A stretch of DNA of 64,000 bases from Amyelois transitella. Its lineage: Eukaryota; Arthropoda; Insecta; Lepidoptera; Pyralidae. The translations under genes and the position numbers were made by a program. The stretch is from assembly GCF_032362555.1 (NCBI RefSeq), contig NC_083520.1:5828001-5892000 (forward strand), read 5' to 3'. The notes under the pieces are model-generated. The model was not told where the DNA came from. It saw only the letters and a program-made list of their open reading frames with translations, and searched no databases. Shown here piece by piece: positions 35,900-47,534 of this stretch (within the stretch, counting starts at the first letter, position 1; each line of letters opens with the position of its first letter).

Positions 35900-37410
35900 T
35901 AGCCGCGACAGAATTCTAGGCTGATTTTATATTTTTCTTACTCTGCTACAATGTACTCTGGCTGTATAGTTATTTTCTTCATTAACATATATCAATCTTT
36001 TGTTAACTCTAACAAAATTACCCATTTAACAAATTAATCCCTTTACGAAATTTTATTCAGCCTTGGTAATGGTCGTTATTAACCAAAATAAAATTATATT
36101 ATATGGTCCAAAAAAGGAATGAAGCACAAATCAATAGATTTTAGGAAGGAGATAAAATTATTTATAATAGTATGGTTGATATTCATACAGATGTGCACAC
36201 TTGCGATATCTAGCTCCGATTTATGTCTATAGACGTGACTTTTCAGACGTCACTGAAATCCTCGAAAATTGCTGTAGTGTGCCCGGCAAGGAAATGTATT
36301 CATTTTAATTAGTAGGTAATGATAATAATTTGAGAAAATGATTATATATGTATATTACATATTTTTATCTAAGTTACTAAGTAGGTTAGATACAGTTTTA
36401 TTTTAAATTAAGATTAATAAAAGTTTTTAAAGTTAAAAGGTAGGCTAAAAAGAATTTTTTTCAGTCGAAAGAAAATAAAAACCCGAACAAAATTTGATTT
36501 TCATTGAAAATGTAACGATGACGTAGCATCCGATCGCTCAATTGAAAAAGAAATCATTTCCATTTGAAATTCAAGCTACAATGAAATGCTTTTAAATCCA
36601 TTAAGCAGTAGTTACACTCGTCAAAGGGTCGTTCGACAGAAGGGGGCGCCGTCTACCGGACGCGACGCGACCAAAACACTGGAAAGATGCGATACTCTCC
36701 ATTATGCGCTTGAAATGCATCCAAAATATAAGTATTTTCTACGACAAAAGTATCAGTTTTAGCGTTGATATTTCTATTCAGAAAGTAGTTTTGATAAAAC
36801 GAAAATAGTGGTGTACTCCGTTTTTCATCGCTGTTTCTGTATTGCTTTCAAACAAAGAATGGCTCATTATCTGGTTCATTTAAATTCGAGTTTGAGCCGA
36901 CATAATAAAACTTGTGTCTTTCAATTCGAAAACCATTTTGGGTTTAATATATGCACTATGTCGATCGCATTCATCTCTATACCAGTGAAATTCATGTGCG
37001 AGCTATCCTTCCGGGCCTTAGATATTGTCACGGCTGCCCTCACCGCGTCACCGGCGCAGACGTCCGTCGGAACTCCATCATTAGTGTGCTCACTCAATGT
37101 GAAAGCGATTTCATCCTGTCTCTTTGAAACTGGCGCAATATTGTCGAAAGCAGGAAAACTCTTTACGAGAAAAAAAATATTGGCCGACTCGCCGCGAAGA
37201 AAATGAGAAGGGAATGGCAGGCAATCGGGCGAACGAGTCCCGACGGCGATACAGCCGCGTTTGCGTTATCGATGACGAAGCAAACGGATGCTCTTTGGCT
37301 GTAAAAGCCTTGGCAGATACGAGACGCTAACTTGAACATTGCTGGCAAGCTACTTTTTAAATACTTAGATGCAATGAATTAGTTAATACTCATGGCGAAT
37401 TGTGCTCTAT
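35900..37410. other. Non-coding stretch; one unrecognised open frame
   Basis: No gene is recognised. The frame 36808-37206 opens only with GTG, codes for no known domain and has no splice or signal context. The DNA at about 37000-37320 is richer in CpG than its flanks and may be conserved regulatory or intronic sequence. A short GC-rich block lies at about 36640-36680. Confidence 0.4.
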
Positions 37411-37418
37411 CTGAATTT

Positions 37419-37718
37419 TATATCTACGCTAATATTGTAAACATTGTAAAAGGATATACCCAACTCATATCTCGTAAATGCGCAAGTGAGTTTATTTTTT
37501 TGTTACCTCTTAACGGGTTATCTACTGAATTAATCTTCTTGAAAATATCACATATATATAATTAAGTGTCTGGAGAAGGACATACCCGGTAATTCACACA
37601 CTCTAGTTCCCGCGGGATTTGCGAAAACCTGTATTCTTTTGTAGGTGGTACTAAAATCGTCGCTTTTTGTAGATGGCGCTAAATTCACGCGCGTGAAACT
37701 GAGGGTTAAAGCTCGTTT
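37419..37718 (+). mobile_element. Helitron-like non-autonomous element, worn
   Basis: The phrases TACGCTAATATTGTAAA, GGGTTATCTACTGAATTAAT, AGTTCCCGCGGGATTTGCG and CTGTATTCTTTTGTAGGTGG, followed by GATGGCGCTAAATTCACGCG, match the copy at 60354-60629 in the same order. The 3' end reads TTAAAGCTCG, so the CTAA/CTAG end has decayed. Confidence 0.65.
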
Positions 37719-37744
37719 ATTATAAAGCTTCCATGCAGGTCTAG

Positions 37745-37955
37745 TAGGGAAGGATAAAAGGGTGTGCCAGTAGTTGCTTTTCTTCCCGCGCACATTGTAA
37801 AATCCAATCAAGGTATGATCTTGCAACCTGTCACTTTATCTGAATCTCACTTCCGTCAATTAAGCCATAAAGCTCACGTCAACGCAGGCTCTGAATCTTA
37901 TAACTACTAACTCTGCCTACCCCCTATGGGATAATTAATCGATATGTATATAATA
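37745..37955 (+). repeat. RTE-associated short interspersed repeat, diverged
   Basis: TGTGCCAGTAGTTGCTTTTC, then CTTGCAACCTGTCACTTTAT, CTGAATCTCACTTCCGTCAA, CTCTGCCTACCCCCTATGGG and ATATGTATATA follow the family order. The start corresponds to TGCCGTGTGGTTCCCGGCAC in the RTE leader (about 20243-20262). Confidence 0.55.
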
Positions 37956-38688
37956 AGCGTAAATGAAAGAAAGTTTTAAAACACCAAATAGGAGCAATTT
38001 GATCACAATTAAATAGATGTAGGTACTTATTGACTTGAATTGCCAAATACGAGTGACTAATAATTAAGCTGGATTTTTTATAACTAGTGTCTAAATGTAA
38101 TCATTTACTTCTTGCTTAAACATAACTCTAAGGGTCAGTAATTATCAAGCTTTCCTGAAGATCTCGTATGCTGTAGCCCTAAAAGAAAACGAGCGACGGC
38201 CTCGTTCAGACTCTCCGCCCGCGGTTGTAAACTCAGCCTGAAACAACTTCGTTACAACTCCGTGTTTTGTTTCCACCAGGCAATATTAGTTTTAGTCAAA
38301 AAGCTATTTTTCAACCCCCGTCGAAAGGCTTGCCAAGTTTTCTAATTTAGTTAATTCGTACTCAACGTTTCGTGAAGCCCTCTTTGCTTTCTGCCAGATT
38401 GGAGATAACAGTTTTGCTAAAATATTGTTCTGAAATTCGGCATGATTGTAAGATAATATAAAGCCGTATTTCCGAGACCGAGTTCAAATTTGATTCATTT
38501 AAGTAAACGCCGCTAAAATATATAGTTTAAAAAGTTTTATAACGAGACAACGTTGAATTAACCAAATATAATAGTTAACCCCAAATAAAAATATCTATTG
38601 ATTATTCGAGAACTACAAACATCACTATTTAAATATTCCTTAACAAGTTTGATTATTTAGTATTTGTACGTTGTAAGTGTCTTCATAC
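37956..38688. other. Non-coding DNA
   Basis: Nothing recognised. The short GC-richer stretch at about 38195-38230 has no coding support. Confidence 0.4.
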
Positions 38689-38689
38689 G

Positions 38690-38741
38690 CTCCTAGAAAG
38701 AGGCCTAATCTATGTACATAAACTAGGCCTCTTTCTAGGAG
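38690..38741. repeat. Perfect 18-bp palindrome at an RTE fragment edge
   Basis: Arms 38690-38707 and 38724-38741 are exact reverse complements with a 16-nt spacer. The right arm (TAGGCCTCTTTCTAGGAG) is recognisably the RTE 3' end read on the minus strand. The left arm lies outside the RTE, so it is an inverted copy of the RTE edge. Confidence 0.9.
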
Positions 38742-38883
38742 TGTTAGGCAGAGACTAGATCTTTCGAGAAAAAAATATCAAGAAATGATGAGCATTTCTT
38801 GAGATTTTTTTGATTTATCCCACATTCATAACTCTCTTTATGCAAGCGCAGCTGTTCCGGGTGATCTTGACCCGACCTTTCAG
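38724..38883 (-). mobile_element. RTE non-LTR element, 3' fragment with inserted palindrome
   Basis: GCCTCTTTC, GGCAGAGACTAGATCTTTCG and, after an interruption, CCCACATTCATAACTCTCTT, TATGCAAGCG and GTGATCTTGACCCGACCTTT correspond to the reverse complement of the RTE 3' region (about 23490-23645). A palindrome (38769-38811) replaces the part that should encode the middle of this segment. Confidence 0.75.
38769..38811. repeat. 19-bp palindrome, one mismatch, 5-nt spacer
   Basis: Arms 38769-38787 and 38793-38811 pair at 18 of 19 positions around the spacer ATGAG, inside a broken RTE fragment. Confidence 0.9.
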
Positions 38884-38913
38884 TATCGTTATCCGAATTA
38901 ATTTTCCTTGCAG

Positions 38914-41900
38914 GTGCTAATGTTCCCAGAGGAAGGCTGGGCTCGAAGCGCCTCGTCTTCCTACTGGACCCTGCAGCCCTGCTGGTGGCGGCGGTCGCGC
39001 TGCAAAGTCGTCGAAGTTGCGGGCACTAGGAGGTATTTTTTTCTCTAAATATGTTTATTTAATTCTATCGTTAAGCCAAACACCTGAATGTGGCATATCA
39101 GTCTTTTCAAGACTGTCGGCTCTACCCCGCAAGGGATAGAAACGTGATTATATGTACGTATGAAGGTTTACTTAACAAGAGCATCGAGATTTCTTTAGGA
39201 CGCATTATTAATTATAATCAAAATATATATCTTTTTCACCATTTCTTATTTATTTTCTGTATAAGCCTTTCCCCGCGACATAACCCGCCAAAAATTATCA
39301 ATTTCAATTCCGTGTAGCTATAATTTGCTTATTAGACGTGAATTTCTGTATACCTACATGAAAGTAACGTAAAGTCTGTCAACAACGCCGTCATGGAAAT
39401 TAATGAAGTTTAAAACAACAAAAAAACGCTCGCAAAATAATTAAAACATAGCGTTAAATGTTTTGAGCTGCCTTCTAAGGAAGGAGTTTATCATCTTGTT
39501 GCACATTACCCGCTTTTCGCAATTAACCGCAGTTTCAGGTAACGGCCGCATGACAAACGACCGGAACTAGCCGGGGGCGCCACTATCGCTTAATCTCACC
39601 GACGACAGCAACCAGGTTTAACGTAAATTAAGATATTTATTATGTTTTTTGCTGAATAAATAAAAGTGATTTAAACGTAACAAGAATTTCTTTAAGAAAT
39701 TAACGTTTTATACTATTTCATTTCTTGGAAATATTTTTTGGTAATTCATACATCAAGACAATAAAAAGACAACAGAAATAAAACCTCTAGCAGAAATTAG
39801 TTTCATTATGTACATAATCCTCTTAAAAAGTGTTCGTGATGAAGTTTCGGTTGCCGGTGCTATAACTAGCAAGCTTGTTGAAAATGCTGCGAATAATGCA
39901 GGCTTAGCGCGAATAAGTTATTTATCATTTAATATGAAAATGCTAGTTCATTACATATATTTGTAACATAACAGTGGAAAACCCTCATGCAAATACAAAT
40001 AACTGGAACAGTCATGTCTTGCATCACCATTCCCATAGTAATAAGGCCTGCAAATTAACATCTATTTATTTTATTATATATTTGATACTGCTTTATAAAT
40101 TTAAATTCTATAAAGCAGTATCAATATATTCGACTTTAGAACTGAGCTAATTTTTAAACGTGTTGCGTTTAAAAATTAGCTAAGTTCTAAAGTCGAATGT
40201 CTTTGTTAGGTCTATTCTCAGTAAAAAAGCAATTTCTTTTCCATTTAGCTACACCGCTTTGTATTACCCCTGATTAAAACTTATCCCATACAAACAGAAC
40301 TGTTAAAAAGAGTTTCGCCCGCAGAAAAACGTCTATTCCACGACACGGGGCTAAACGGGAACCGTTAACGTTAACGGTTATTGCCCACCGCCCCACTATT
40401 CCCCTTAAATGATCTCCTATTTCATGATAACACTGCTTGAGAGATCTCGCATTGTTTAATGGCCATTGTCCCAGCACTCAGGGTTTAAAAACTATTTGAA
40501 CATTTTCATTTAGGTAGAATTTTCATTCCACTATCAAGCTGTTAACCAGCTTGATATTTTATTATATATTTGATACTGCTTTATAAATTTAAATTCTATA
40601 AAGCAGTATCAATATATTCGACTTTAGAACTGAGCTAATTTTTAAACGTGTTGCGTTTAAAAATTAGCTAAGTTCTAAAGTCGAATGTCTTTGTTAGGTC
40701 TATTCTCAGTAAAAAAGCAATTTCTTTTCCATTTAGCTACACCGCTTTGTATTACCCCTGATTAAAACTTATCCCATACAAACAGAACTGTTAAAAAGAG
40801 TTTCGCCCGCAGAAAAACGTCTATTCCACGACACGGGGCTAAACGGGAACCGTTAACGTTAACGGTTATTGCCCACCGCCCCACTATTCCCCTTAAATGA
40901 TCTCCTATTTCATGATAACACTGCTTGAGAGATCTCGCATTGTTTAATGGCCATTGTCCCAGCACTCAGGGTTTAAAAACTATTTAAACATTTTCATTTA
41001 GGTAGAATTTTCATTCCACTATCAAGCTGTTAACCAGTTTGATAGTGGAATGAAAATTCTACACGTCACACGTCTACACGTCGTCGTTTAAGCAAAGAAG
41101 TCAGACTAATGAATTACGCAAAACAGACGGATAAATTATTACTTTTATTACCGTAAAGGCACGCAAGTGTATAAGACTCCCGTTCATATTTTTTTTCAAG
41201 GGGATATTCTCTATTCAACGGTCTTTATAAGTATGCCTACTGTTACGATTAAGATTCAAGATTGGAAAAAGAACAACAAAAAATAAAATAATTTTCCACT
41301 TAAGATTTTCTTATTATCGTGTTTTTGAAGCAATTTAATAGAATAGCCTAAGAAACAATTGAATAAAAAGGAAACTAAACTAAATCCAAACAACTATTTC
41401 AACTTAAGTTAAGAAACTTGTCACTTTAACTTATTTATATTAAGGATGTTTCGTCCCAAAATAGATCCGGGAAAGGGTCAACAGATCTTTGTAGATAAAC
41501 ACGTGTTTGTATACCTGCCGTCCTTTAATTTCGTCGACCATTCCAAATTTCAGTGAAACGTTAGAGAGACGATAACGTCGAAGAAAGTAGTGCGAAGTGC
41601 GCATAAAGGTTTTTAATTTGTTCGTGCGTTCCCTCGGGCGTGTGCGATGTTTGGCCATTACAGGGCTGCCATTACATCGACCGTTAGGGCTCCTCTACGT
41701 GTTGGATTCGCGCCCTACTAACTGGGATACGTGCCCGGAATCCAGACGATGTGGCTATCTCTCAAATGCACCGAACATCAGAAATCCCAACGGCCTTAAC
41801 GTCCCGTGACTTCCTTTTCCTGGAGTTATAACCTCTTCAAATACGACCTTGAGTATTTTTATGGCGGTGTGAGCTTAAAATATGAAATGAAAGTGGGTCT

Positions 41901-43577
41901 CGTCGACTCCCTTAGCTATGAATATGACGCATTGTGAGTGATAAAGGAAATAGAAATGGTATAAAAATGAAATATGTATTCTGTTCATTTTTAACATCCG
42001 ACGAAAAAACGACGGTACAAGTATGACGCGTTTGTCTGTCTGTGGCATCGCAGCAATTTTTACTTTCTAGCTTTTAGTTTAGAAGAATAAATAATTGAAT
42101 CTAAACACTTTTTAATCGTTAAGGCGTTAAGACGAAAGTATTTTTTTTTAATTTTTTATTACAACAAGTCTTGCACCCACCGTCTTCAATTATGTAATAT
42201 AGCGGAAGCATACTTTATAGCATAAATCAGAGGCTTCCACGGGCTACAGACGTGCGTGGTTGCAGGTAGAAGTCCCACTAATTCCTGCCGAGAGACAAAC
42301 GGCCGCGGCGGCGTCAAAATAAATTAATGATAATACAAATAGGTATCCTCTCACCACATACCAAGTTTGTAAATACAAGAAATATAAGTACAAATAATAG
42401 ATGGCTGGCGTATTCACATGACGCTTTTGTATTTGGGGATGTTCTCTTCAATTTGAAAAGTATAATAAATAATTAAAACATTCCTCTGTTCATACAAAAC
42501 TACAACACTCTACCATTCCATTATAACTAATCTCTTAACTTATAAATTCTGCAGCATATATAAAAAAGACATGTTTTTTGCAAATCATTTGCAATAGGTA
42601 CTATAATATTCAAATTTTACTAGTTCAAAGAATTTTTAAGCTTTTCTGTAACATTAAGGTAACATCAATTAAGTTAAAATTTTCACAACAAATATTCCAG
42701 GTTTCTACTGAATACTTTTCTGTCGAAAAATTATATTGCAGCACACATACATGACGCCACATTCACAACACATCGTAAATAATGGCGGCGATACAGTGTA
42801 CACTATAACTTGAGATACCCACATTATTAGTGGGATAGCACGCTTTAAATAAACAGACTCATTTATAAATGTATGTATGTGTTTATACCAATTATATTCA
42901 CAGAAAACATAGAACTTATAGTGATAAACACAAGACACAATGGTGCATAGAGTCTGCTTATTTATAAATTTACGTATTTCATGCTAATCTTTTTCGAGTC
43001 CAAAGTTTTTTTTTTTTTTTTATCAACACAATCCTGAATTAGAAAATAATTACGCGAAGCAACTGCATTCAAACTCCGTGTTTTACGGAAAATTCGGCCG
43101 TAGGTATATATGCTTGATCTTTATCAAAATCTTTTTTTTGTGTACAGGCACAGCACGCACGCGCGCATGGTGGTCAGCGGGGGAAACGCAGTCTACATTG
43201 TAGGGACATTCAAACATCTTGGCACCGATGCTGATTTTAAGGTAATCACATCCTACCGAACATTGAAATATATGTTTATCACTTTATCAATATATTACCG
43301 TACTGTGTGGTTCACGACACCTAAAAACTACAGGATATAATAACACGAAAAGATGAGGAAAATAGATAAGTATTTGCTACACAACGAACTTATTACTTAA
43401 TTTGGTCTTTCCCAACAGTTATACCTGACAACGAACGTGACCCAAGCAGACTTTAACATGGGCTACACCATGACCGGTACCCTGGAGCGGGGCTGCCGGT
43501 CCACGAACAGCTTCCAGATGACGCACTTCGCCGTACTGCGGCGGTGCGACCACGACACACATCTCAAGACTTCTTAG
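38914..43577 (+). CDS. Unidentified gene, last three exons (partial)
   Basis: Three exons join without a stop. Exon a is 38914-39032 (after TTTTCCTTGCAG, ends in phase 2), exon b 43148-43241 (after GTGTACAG, donor GTAATC, phase 0) and exon c 43419-43577 (after TTTCCCAACAG, ending in TAG). Together they encode about 124 residues of a C-terminus starting [12 protein letters not shown], with the pieces [66 protein letters not shown] and HFAVLRRC. Paired cysteines, alternating hydrophobic beta-like strands and one N-V-T glycosylation site suggest an extracellular beta-sandwich module, perhaps CUB-like. I do not recognise the family. The 4.1-kb intron between a and b contains the palindromic tandem duplication. 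Exon a could be read in another frame, but only this frame stays open and fits the phase of exon b. Upstream exons are either outside the window or unrecognised. Confidence 0.6.
39085..39167 (+). repeat. RTE-associated short repeat, 3' fragment
   Basis: GAATGTGGCATATCAGTCTT, TTCAAGACTGTCGGCTCTAC, CCCGCAAGGGATAGAAACGT and GATTATATGTACGTATG follow the family's 3' half closely. It lies in the intron just downstream of exon a of the unidentified gene. Confidence 0.7.
39168..40066. other. Intronic non-coding DNA
   Basis: Within the intron 39033-43147. No exon is recognised. A short GC-rich block at about 39535-39605 may be conserved non-coding DNA. Confidence 0.4.
40082..40124. repeat. Perfect 16-bp palindrome, 11-nt spacer (repeated at 40570-40612)
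   Basis: Arms 40082-40097 and 40109-40124 are exact reverse complements. The copy in unit 2 is identical. Confidence 0.9.
40128..40198. repeat. 33-bp palindrome, one mismatch, 5-nt spacer (repeated at 40616-40686)
   Basis: Arms 40128-40160 and 40166-40198 pair at 32 of 33 positions around TGTTG. Only three bases separate it from the preceding palindrome. Confidence 0.95.
40360..40379. repeat. Spacerless 20-bp palindrome (repeated at 40848-40867)
   Basis: AACCGTTAACGTTAACGGTT is its own reverse complement and is framed by GGG and GCCC. It has the form of a symmetric protein-binding site as much as of a hairpin. Confidence 0.9.
41002..41062. repeat. 28-bp palindrome, one mismatch, 5-nt spacer
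   Basis: Arms 41002-41029 and 41035-41062 pair at 27 of 28 positions around TTAAC. The equivalent in unit 1 (40514-40556) keeps only 10 bp of the right arm, because the second repeat unit begins there. Confidence 0.95.
41070..43147. other. Intronic DNA with one possible extra exon
   Basis: This is the rest of the intron before 43148. At 41670-41809 a segment follows a CCATTACAG acceptor-like site and stays open for 46 codons to TGA (readable pieces: [31 protein letters not shown]). It could be an alternative last exon or conserved non-coding DNA, and I do not recognise it. At about 41995-42055 there is a worn dispersed repeat (CCGACGAAAAAACGACGG, GTTTGTCTGTCTGTGGCATC). GC-rich blocks lie at about 42170-42330. 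Confidence 0.35.
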
Positions 43578-46500
43578 AGTCCATCCATTCGACACAGCCA
43601 TAGTCGAAGATCTAGCTAAATACGGCCATGTGAAGTTTTTCTTCTCACTGTAAAGTCAAGACGACCTTTATACAGAATTTGTATGCATTTTCCACCATTT
43701 TGTTACGCGAACTGCTCTCGCGGAGTCTAGCTACACCCTTGTGTTTAATGGGTTACCAAAAAGTTTCATTATACGTAAAATTTAATAAAGTATTGCCATT
43801 TGTAATAACTGTTAATGGTCTTATCCTAAAGGGTTTTAGCTCTTTAAAATTATTTGCCATAAAAATATATATAAGTACATCAAAATTGTTGGAAAAATTT
43901 AACATTAGAACAACCCATTCAGGGTATGGTCAATAAACTCACTTAATTAACAAAGGTGTGTAATATCTTATCTAGTTAGTACTTAACAGAAATAAATACT
44001 TTTTTCCCATAGGAACACATTCTGATAACAGTTTAAAAAATAATTTGGTTGCCAAAGAAAATCATTTGTAATCCCTATTACTCTTTAACTTTATAGTAAA
44101 GACTGCTTAAAAGACTAAAAGAAATATAATTTCCCCTTTAGATAATGACATAAATATCAAATTGATGATTTTCCACATCACCACATACGACTGATAACAT
44201 TTTTATTCTTAATCTATGAAAATATAGGATATTATTATATTCTTTATTTTTTCTTTTCCAATGTAATTCCAGAAATTGTATACTTAATCAGCGGTAAGGT
44301 ATCGACTGTTCCTATCATGTATTCATTAAAAGAACTCATACTTTAATATAATTTTCTCTAACTTAGTTTCCTACTGTATATCATAAATTCAGCGAGAACT
44401 TTTGAATCTATTAGGTGCTGTAAGGTCGATGTTCTTAAAATAAAAGGCCCGTAGCTAAAAATCAAACTTGTACGTAAACAAAAAAAAAATTGTGTTGAAG
44501 TACACTGAAAGAATAGCGTTGTATATGGTTCCAGCGAGCGGAATAAGAAAGTAATAGACAAGTTTAAATTAAAAAAATATTACTCTAGTTTTATACCTCA
44601 TGGATGCTCAGTTTTTATTCCATCTTTATTTTTTTGATATTTTCAAACTCACCACAATTATTATTGAATTTCTTAAAAACACTTAGAAAACTTGCTACCA
44701 GGTTTTCCCATTAAAGGACTAGATGTCTTTTTTGCTTGAAAAGTTTTTATTTTAAATCCTATATATCCTAATCCTAGCTGCCACCAAACGCTAAACTTCG
44801 CTATTCTTTCATGTAAACAAACTCTATACTTTCCTAAGTAAATAATATAACTTAATATCGCTTTTGCGAGCATGTGTAGTTACTAGAATAACATGAATTG
44901 TGGAAATATTTTGCTTCATTGATATTATTAAATGATCTCAAATAGAATTGCTAGTCATTGAGCTAAGTTAGATTTAAGGTAATATTGCCAAGCGATATTG
45001 TGATCTCAGACATCTGAATATAGAATAATTCTGCATTTGTAGTAATGAGTCATCTCTGGTAGATTATAGGTTGTATATACATACATCATACTTATTTAAG
45101 GTGTACAAATGCTTGAGCTGAAGAAACGCTCTGGGTAATGTAGAAATAATATTTTTATAAAATATGACTTAATGTCTTAAAGCTCAAAATATTTCAGTAT
45201 TCTATGTGCGTAGGCTTAATCAATTTCTTCTTAACGTATATTTCCAACTTCATTAAATCTTTAATTAATATAGTTGTTCGACTAAACCAGGAGTCAAGCG
45301 TACCTGCCTCATTGATTATGTGTGTATTGAACACAATATAAGTATAGGTAAGTATGTAGTGGATATTGTATGCCATATTTCCTTTGAGGCGCCACCGCAT
45401 GCGAGTGTGGGCTTACCCTGCTCATCGAATGTTTTACAAATGAATTGAAATTCGTTTTAAAATGGCTGTGAGCGAGATATTCTGGCAAACCTTCATGGTC
45501 CAGTGAACAAAATAATAATATATTGGTCCGTGGGCGCATCGATCGCGGATCGCGGCGGCCCCTTATGCCACATAAATGAAAACATATATTTCGGTTACAA
45601 GAGCAGTGAAGCCTCGTAAATCATCTCGAACCTATATCTAGATGCAGTTTAGATAATATTGATTCCGAAAACTCTCTCGTTTTTCTCTTGTGTAAATTTA
45701 CGCGCAGGTTTTGACAAATCTTATTCAGATAATAGTGAAAAAAGCGCTGTTCGAAAAAAGTCAAGCTTTGTTAAACTCCTCTGAAGCTTAAGCTTTCAAG
45801 GCCATAGTTCAACCTTGGCACTACTTTTTAAACCTACATATAATCAACTAATACGGTTATTTTAATAGTGCTATATTCAATATGCATAAAAGAAAAAGAT
45901 AAACATATTATCTATATATCAATTTAAAAATATTATTATTATTAAAAAAACCGCTAAGCCAAAACCACCACGTGTTAAAATAAGATTTTCTTGCAATTTA
46001 GCAAACCTTTACACCGACAAAAAGTAAAGAATTATTTTCGGGAATTTCCACGAAAGCATACCCGTACAAAAGCTAGAAGTCGATTGAATAATTATTGAGA
46101 AATATACTTATATAGCAGCACAATCCAACACAAAGAAAATGAAGCAGCCTGCAGCTAAAAACGACTTTGTTTAAAACTTATGTTTATTTTGGCATGGCTT
46201 CTCTGTACTAGCTTTAAGTAGGTCGTAATATTAAAGTGGGTTTGTTTAGCGGAAATTTGTATGTGAAAGAAGTAGCGCAAACACATAAAGTGTACGTGTG
46301 GTATACACAGATTTCCTCTAAACTTAAACCAAGAAGTTTAATGTAAAAGGGTCGAAACACAAACGTCCAGTATCGCACTCCCTCCAGTGTTTACACACAT
46401 CATTTTTGTACAAAGTTATGAGTATTTGAACAGCTCTTATTTAATTCGGCTATTAGATAATCATAGAAATCTAAATAACTTAACAAGTGTGATTTAACAT

Positions 46501-47093
46501 TTCCATGTGAATAGCATAAGCATGTAGTGTCTTCAAGTTACGTGTTGTAGATATTTTTATCTATTAACTAAGTAGGACGCTTTGCTTGAATACTATAATC
46601 CACATTAACTGAGGGCACGATAATACGAAGTATTCTGTCAATCGATAAAACCATAAAAATCGGAATATTTTATAAGAATTTTGCGTCTTACATTCACGAA
46701 ATCGTAATATTGAAAATAGTTCGACATTTCTTACAAAATGACACAGGTTTGACGTTAGCCTTAAAACCGGGATCGCTTCCACCGCAGTAGGAATTTCATG
46801 AAATTGTAATAACGTGCGCCCGGCCCCAGCGATCACTATCTTTCGCAACTTTGTTAAAATCGCTAACTTTTCTCATTACAACACTTTTGTCGCTCACTAT
46901 TTTCACATTTGCGAATAACTATTCAATGAGCCAGTTTGTTTGATTTTTACTTTTTTAATATATTTTTTTTTGATCCAGTCTTTTCGCAAATTTCGATTAA
47001 CGTTTACTGTCACATTTAAATTATTTAAGACTAAGATAATTCACCAAAATACTTATCATTGACTATTTTCATTATTTAAAACAATAAGTAATA
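43578..47093. other. Non-coding DNA downstream of the unidentified gene
   Basis: It begins with the presumed 3' untranslated region of the gene ending at 43577. Otherwise no gene or intact repeat is recognised. GC-richer sequence lies at about 45385-45560 and 46745-46850. Confidence 0.4.
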
Positions 47094-47126
47094 ATATTCA
47101 TAAATCAAAATATCTCATAGATATAT
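47094..47126. repeat. 33-bp direct repeat, first copy
   Basis: The 33 bases starting ATATTCATAAATC and ending ATAGATATAT recur exactly at 47920-47952, 826 bases downstream. A tRNA-headed SINE lies between them. Confidence 0.9.
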
Positions 47127-47534
47127 CAATTTGTTATATTTCACTTTTAATCTTTAGTGAAAATACTATGTTTTTTAGATTATTAATTATAGGAGCAAAT
47201 TCTATAGTTTCTAAAGCTTTAATTATTATGTTACTTATGCTAATACACTTTCATTCAACTTTCTTACTCTTAAAAAATGTTATGTGCCAAATAATTTGAG
47301 GAGCTTCTATCCTTACATTTATAATAAGTACTTACCTACATTACATATGTATGTATCTATTGATCAAATGTTGTAAATAAATTGCTTTCTGTCTTTCCTA
47401 CATCGAGATGACTCAAATAAATGGTATGAATTGTATGAAGTTTATTTTTTTTCTCCTTTCACGAACACAGGTTAATCTACATTTTCATAAATCATAAAAC
47501 AATCACACAACGCCACAGAGATGGTCAATGTAAA

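Larger units (their letters stand above)
40067..41047. repeat. 488-bp direct tandem duplication, nearly identical
   Basis: Unit 1 (40067-40554) and unit 2 (40555 to about 41047) agree base for base over the whole stretch I compared, except for a G-to-A change near 40497/40985 and a C-to-T change at 40550/41038. Each unit contains the same four palindromes: arms of 16 bp, arms of 33 bp, a spacerless 20-bp palindrome and a terminal hairpin. The junction lies inside the terminal hairpin of unit 1, whose right arm is cut to 10 bp, whereas in unit 2 the hairpin is complete. The identical minus-strand frames of 67 codons in each unit (40274-40477, 40762-40965) are chance frames. The duplication is recent, or it is an assembly artefact. 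Confidence 0.92.

Noticed and set aside
36808..37206. 132-codon open frame, plus strand
   Set aside because: It opens only with GTG, has no domain or signal peptide, and its composition matches the translated AT-rich background followed by a CpG-rich island. I treat it as chance.
40274..40965. Two identical 67-codon minus-strand frames
   Set aside because: They are identical only because they lie in the two units of the tandem duplication. They overlap palindromes and encode nothing recognisable.
40082..41062. Palindromes as Helitron 3' hairpins or a foldback transposon
   Set aside because: No CTRR end follows any of the hairpins, no flanking target duplication is visible, and arms at different loci are unrelated.
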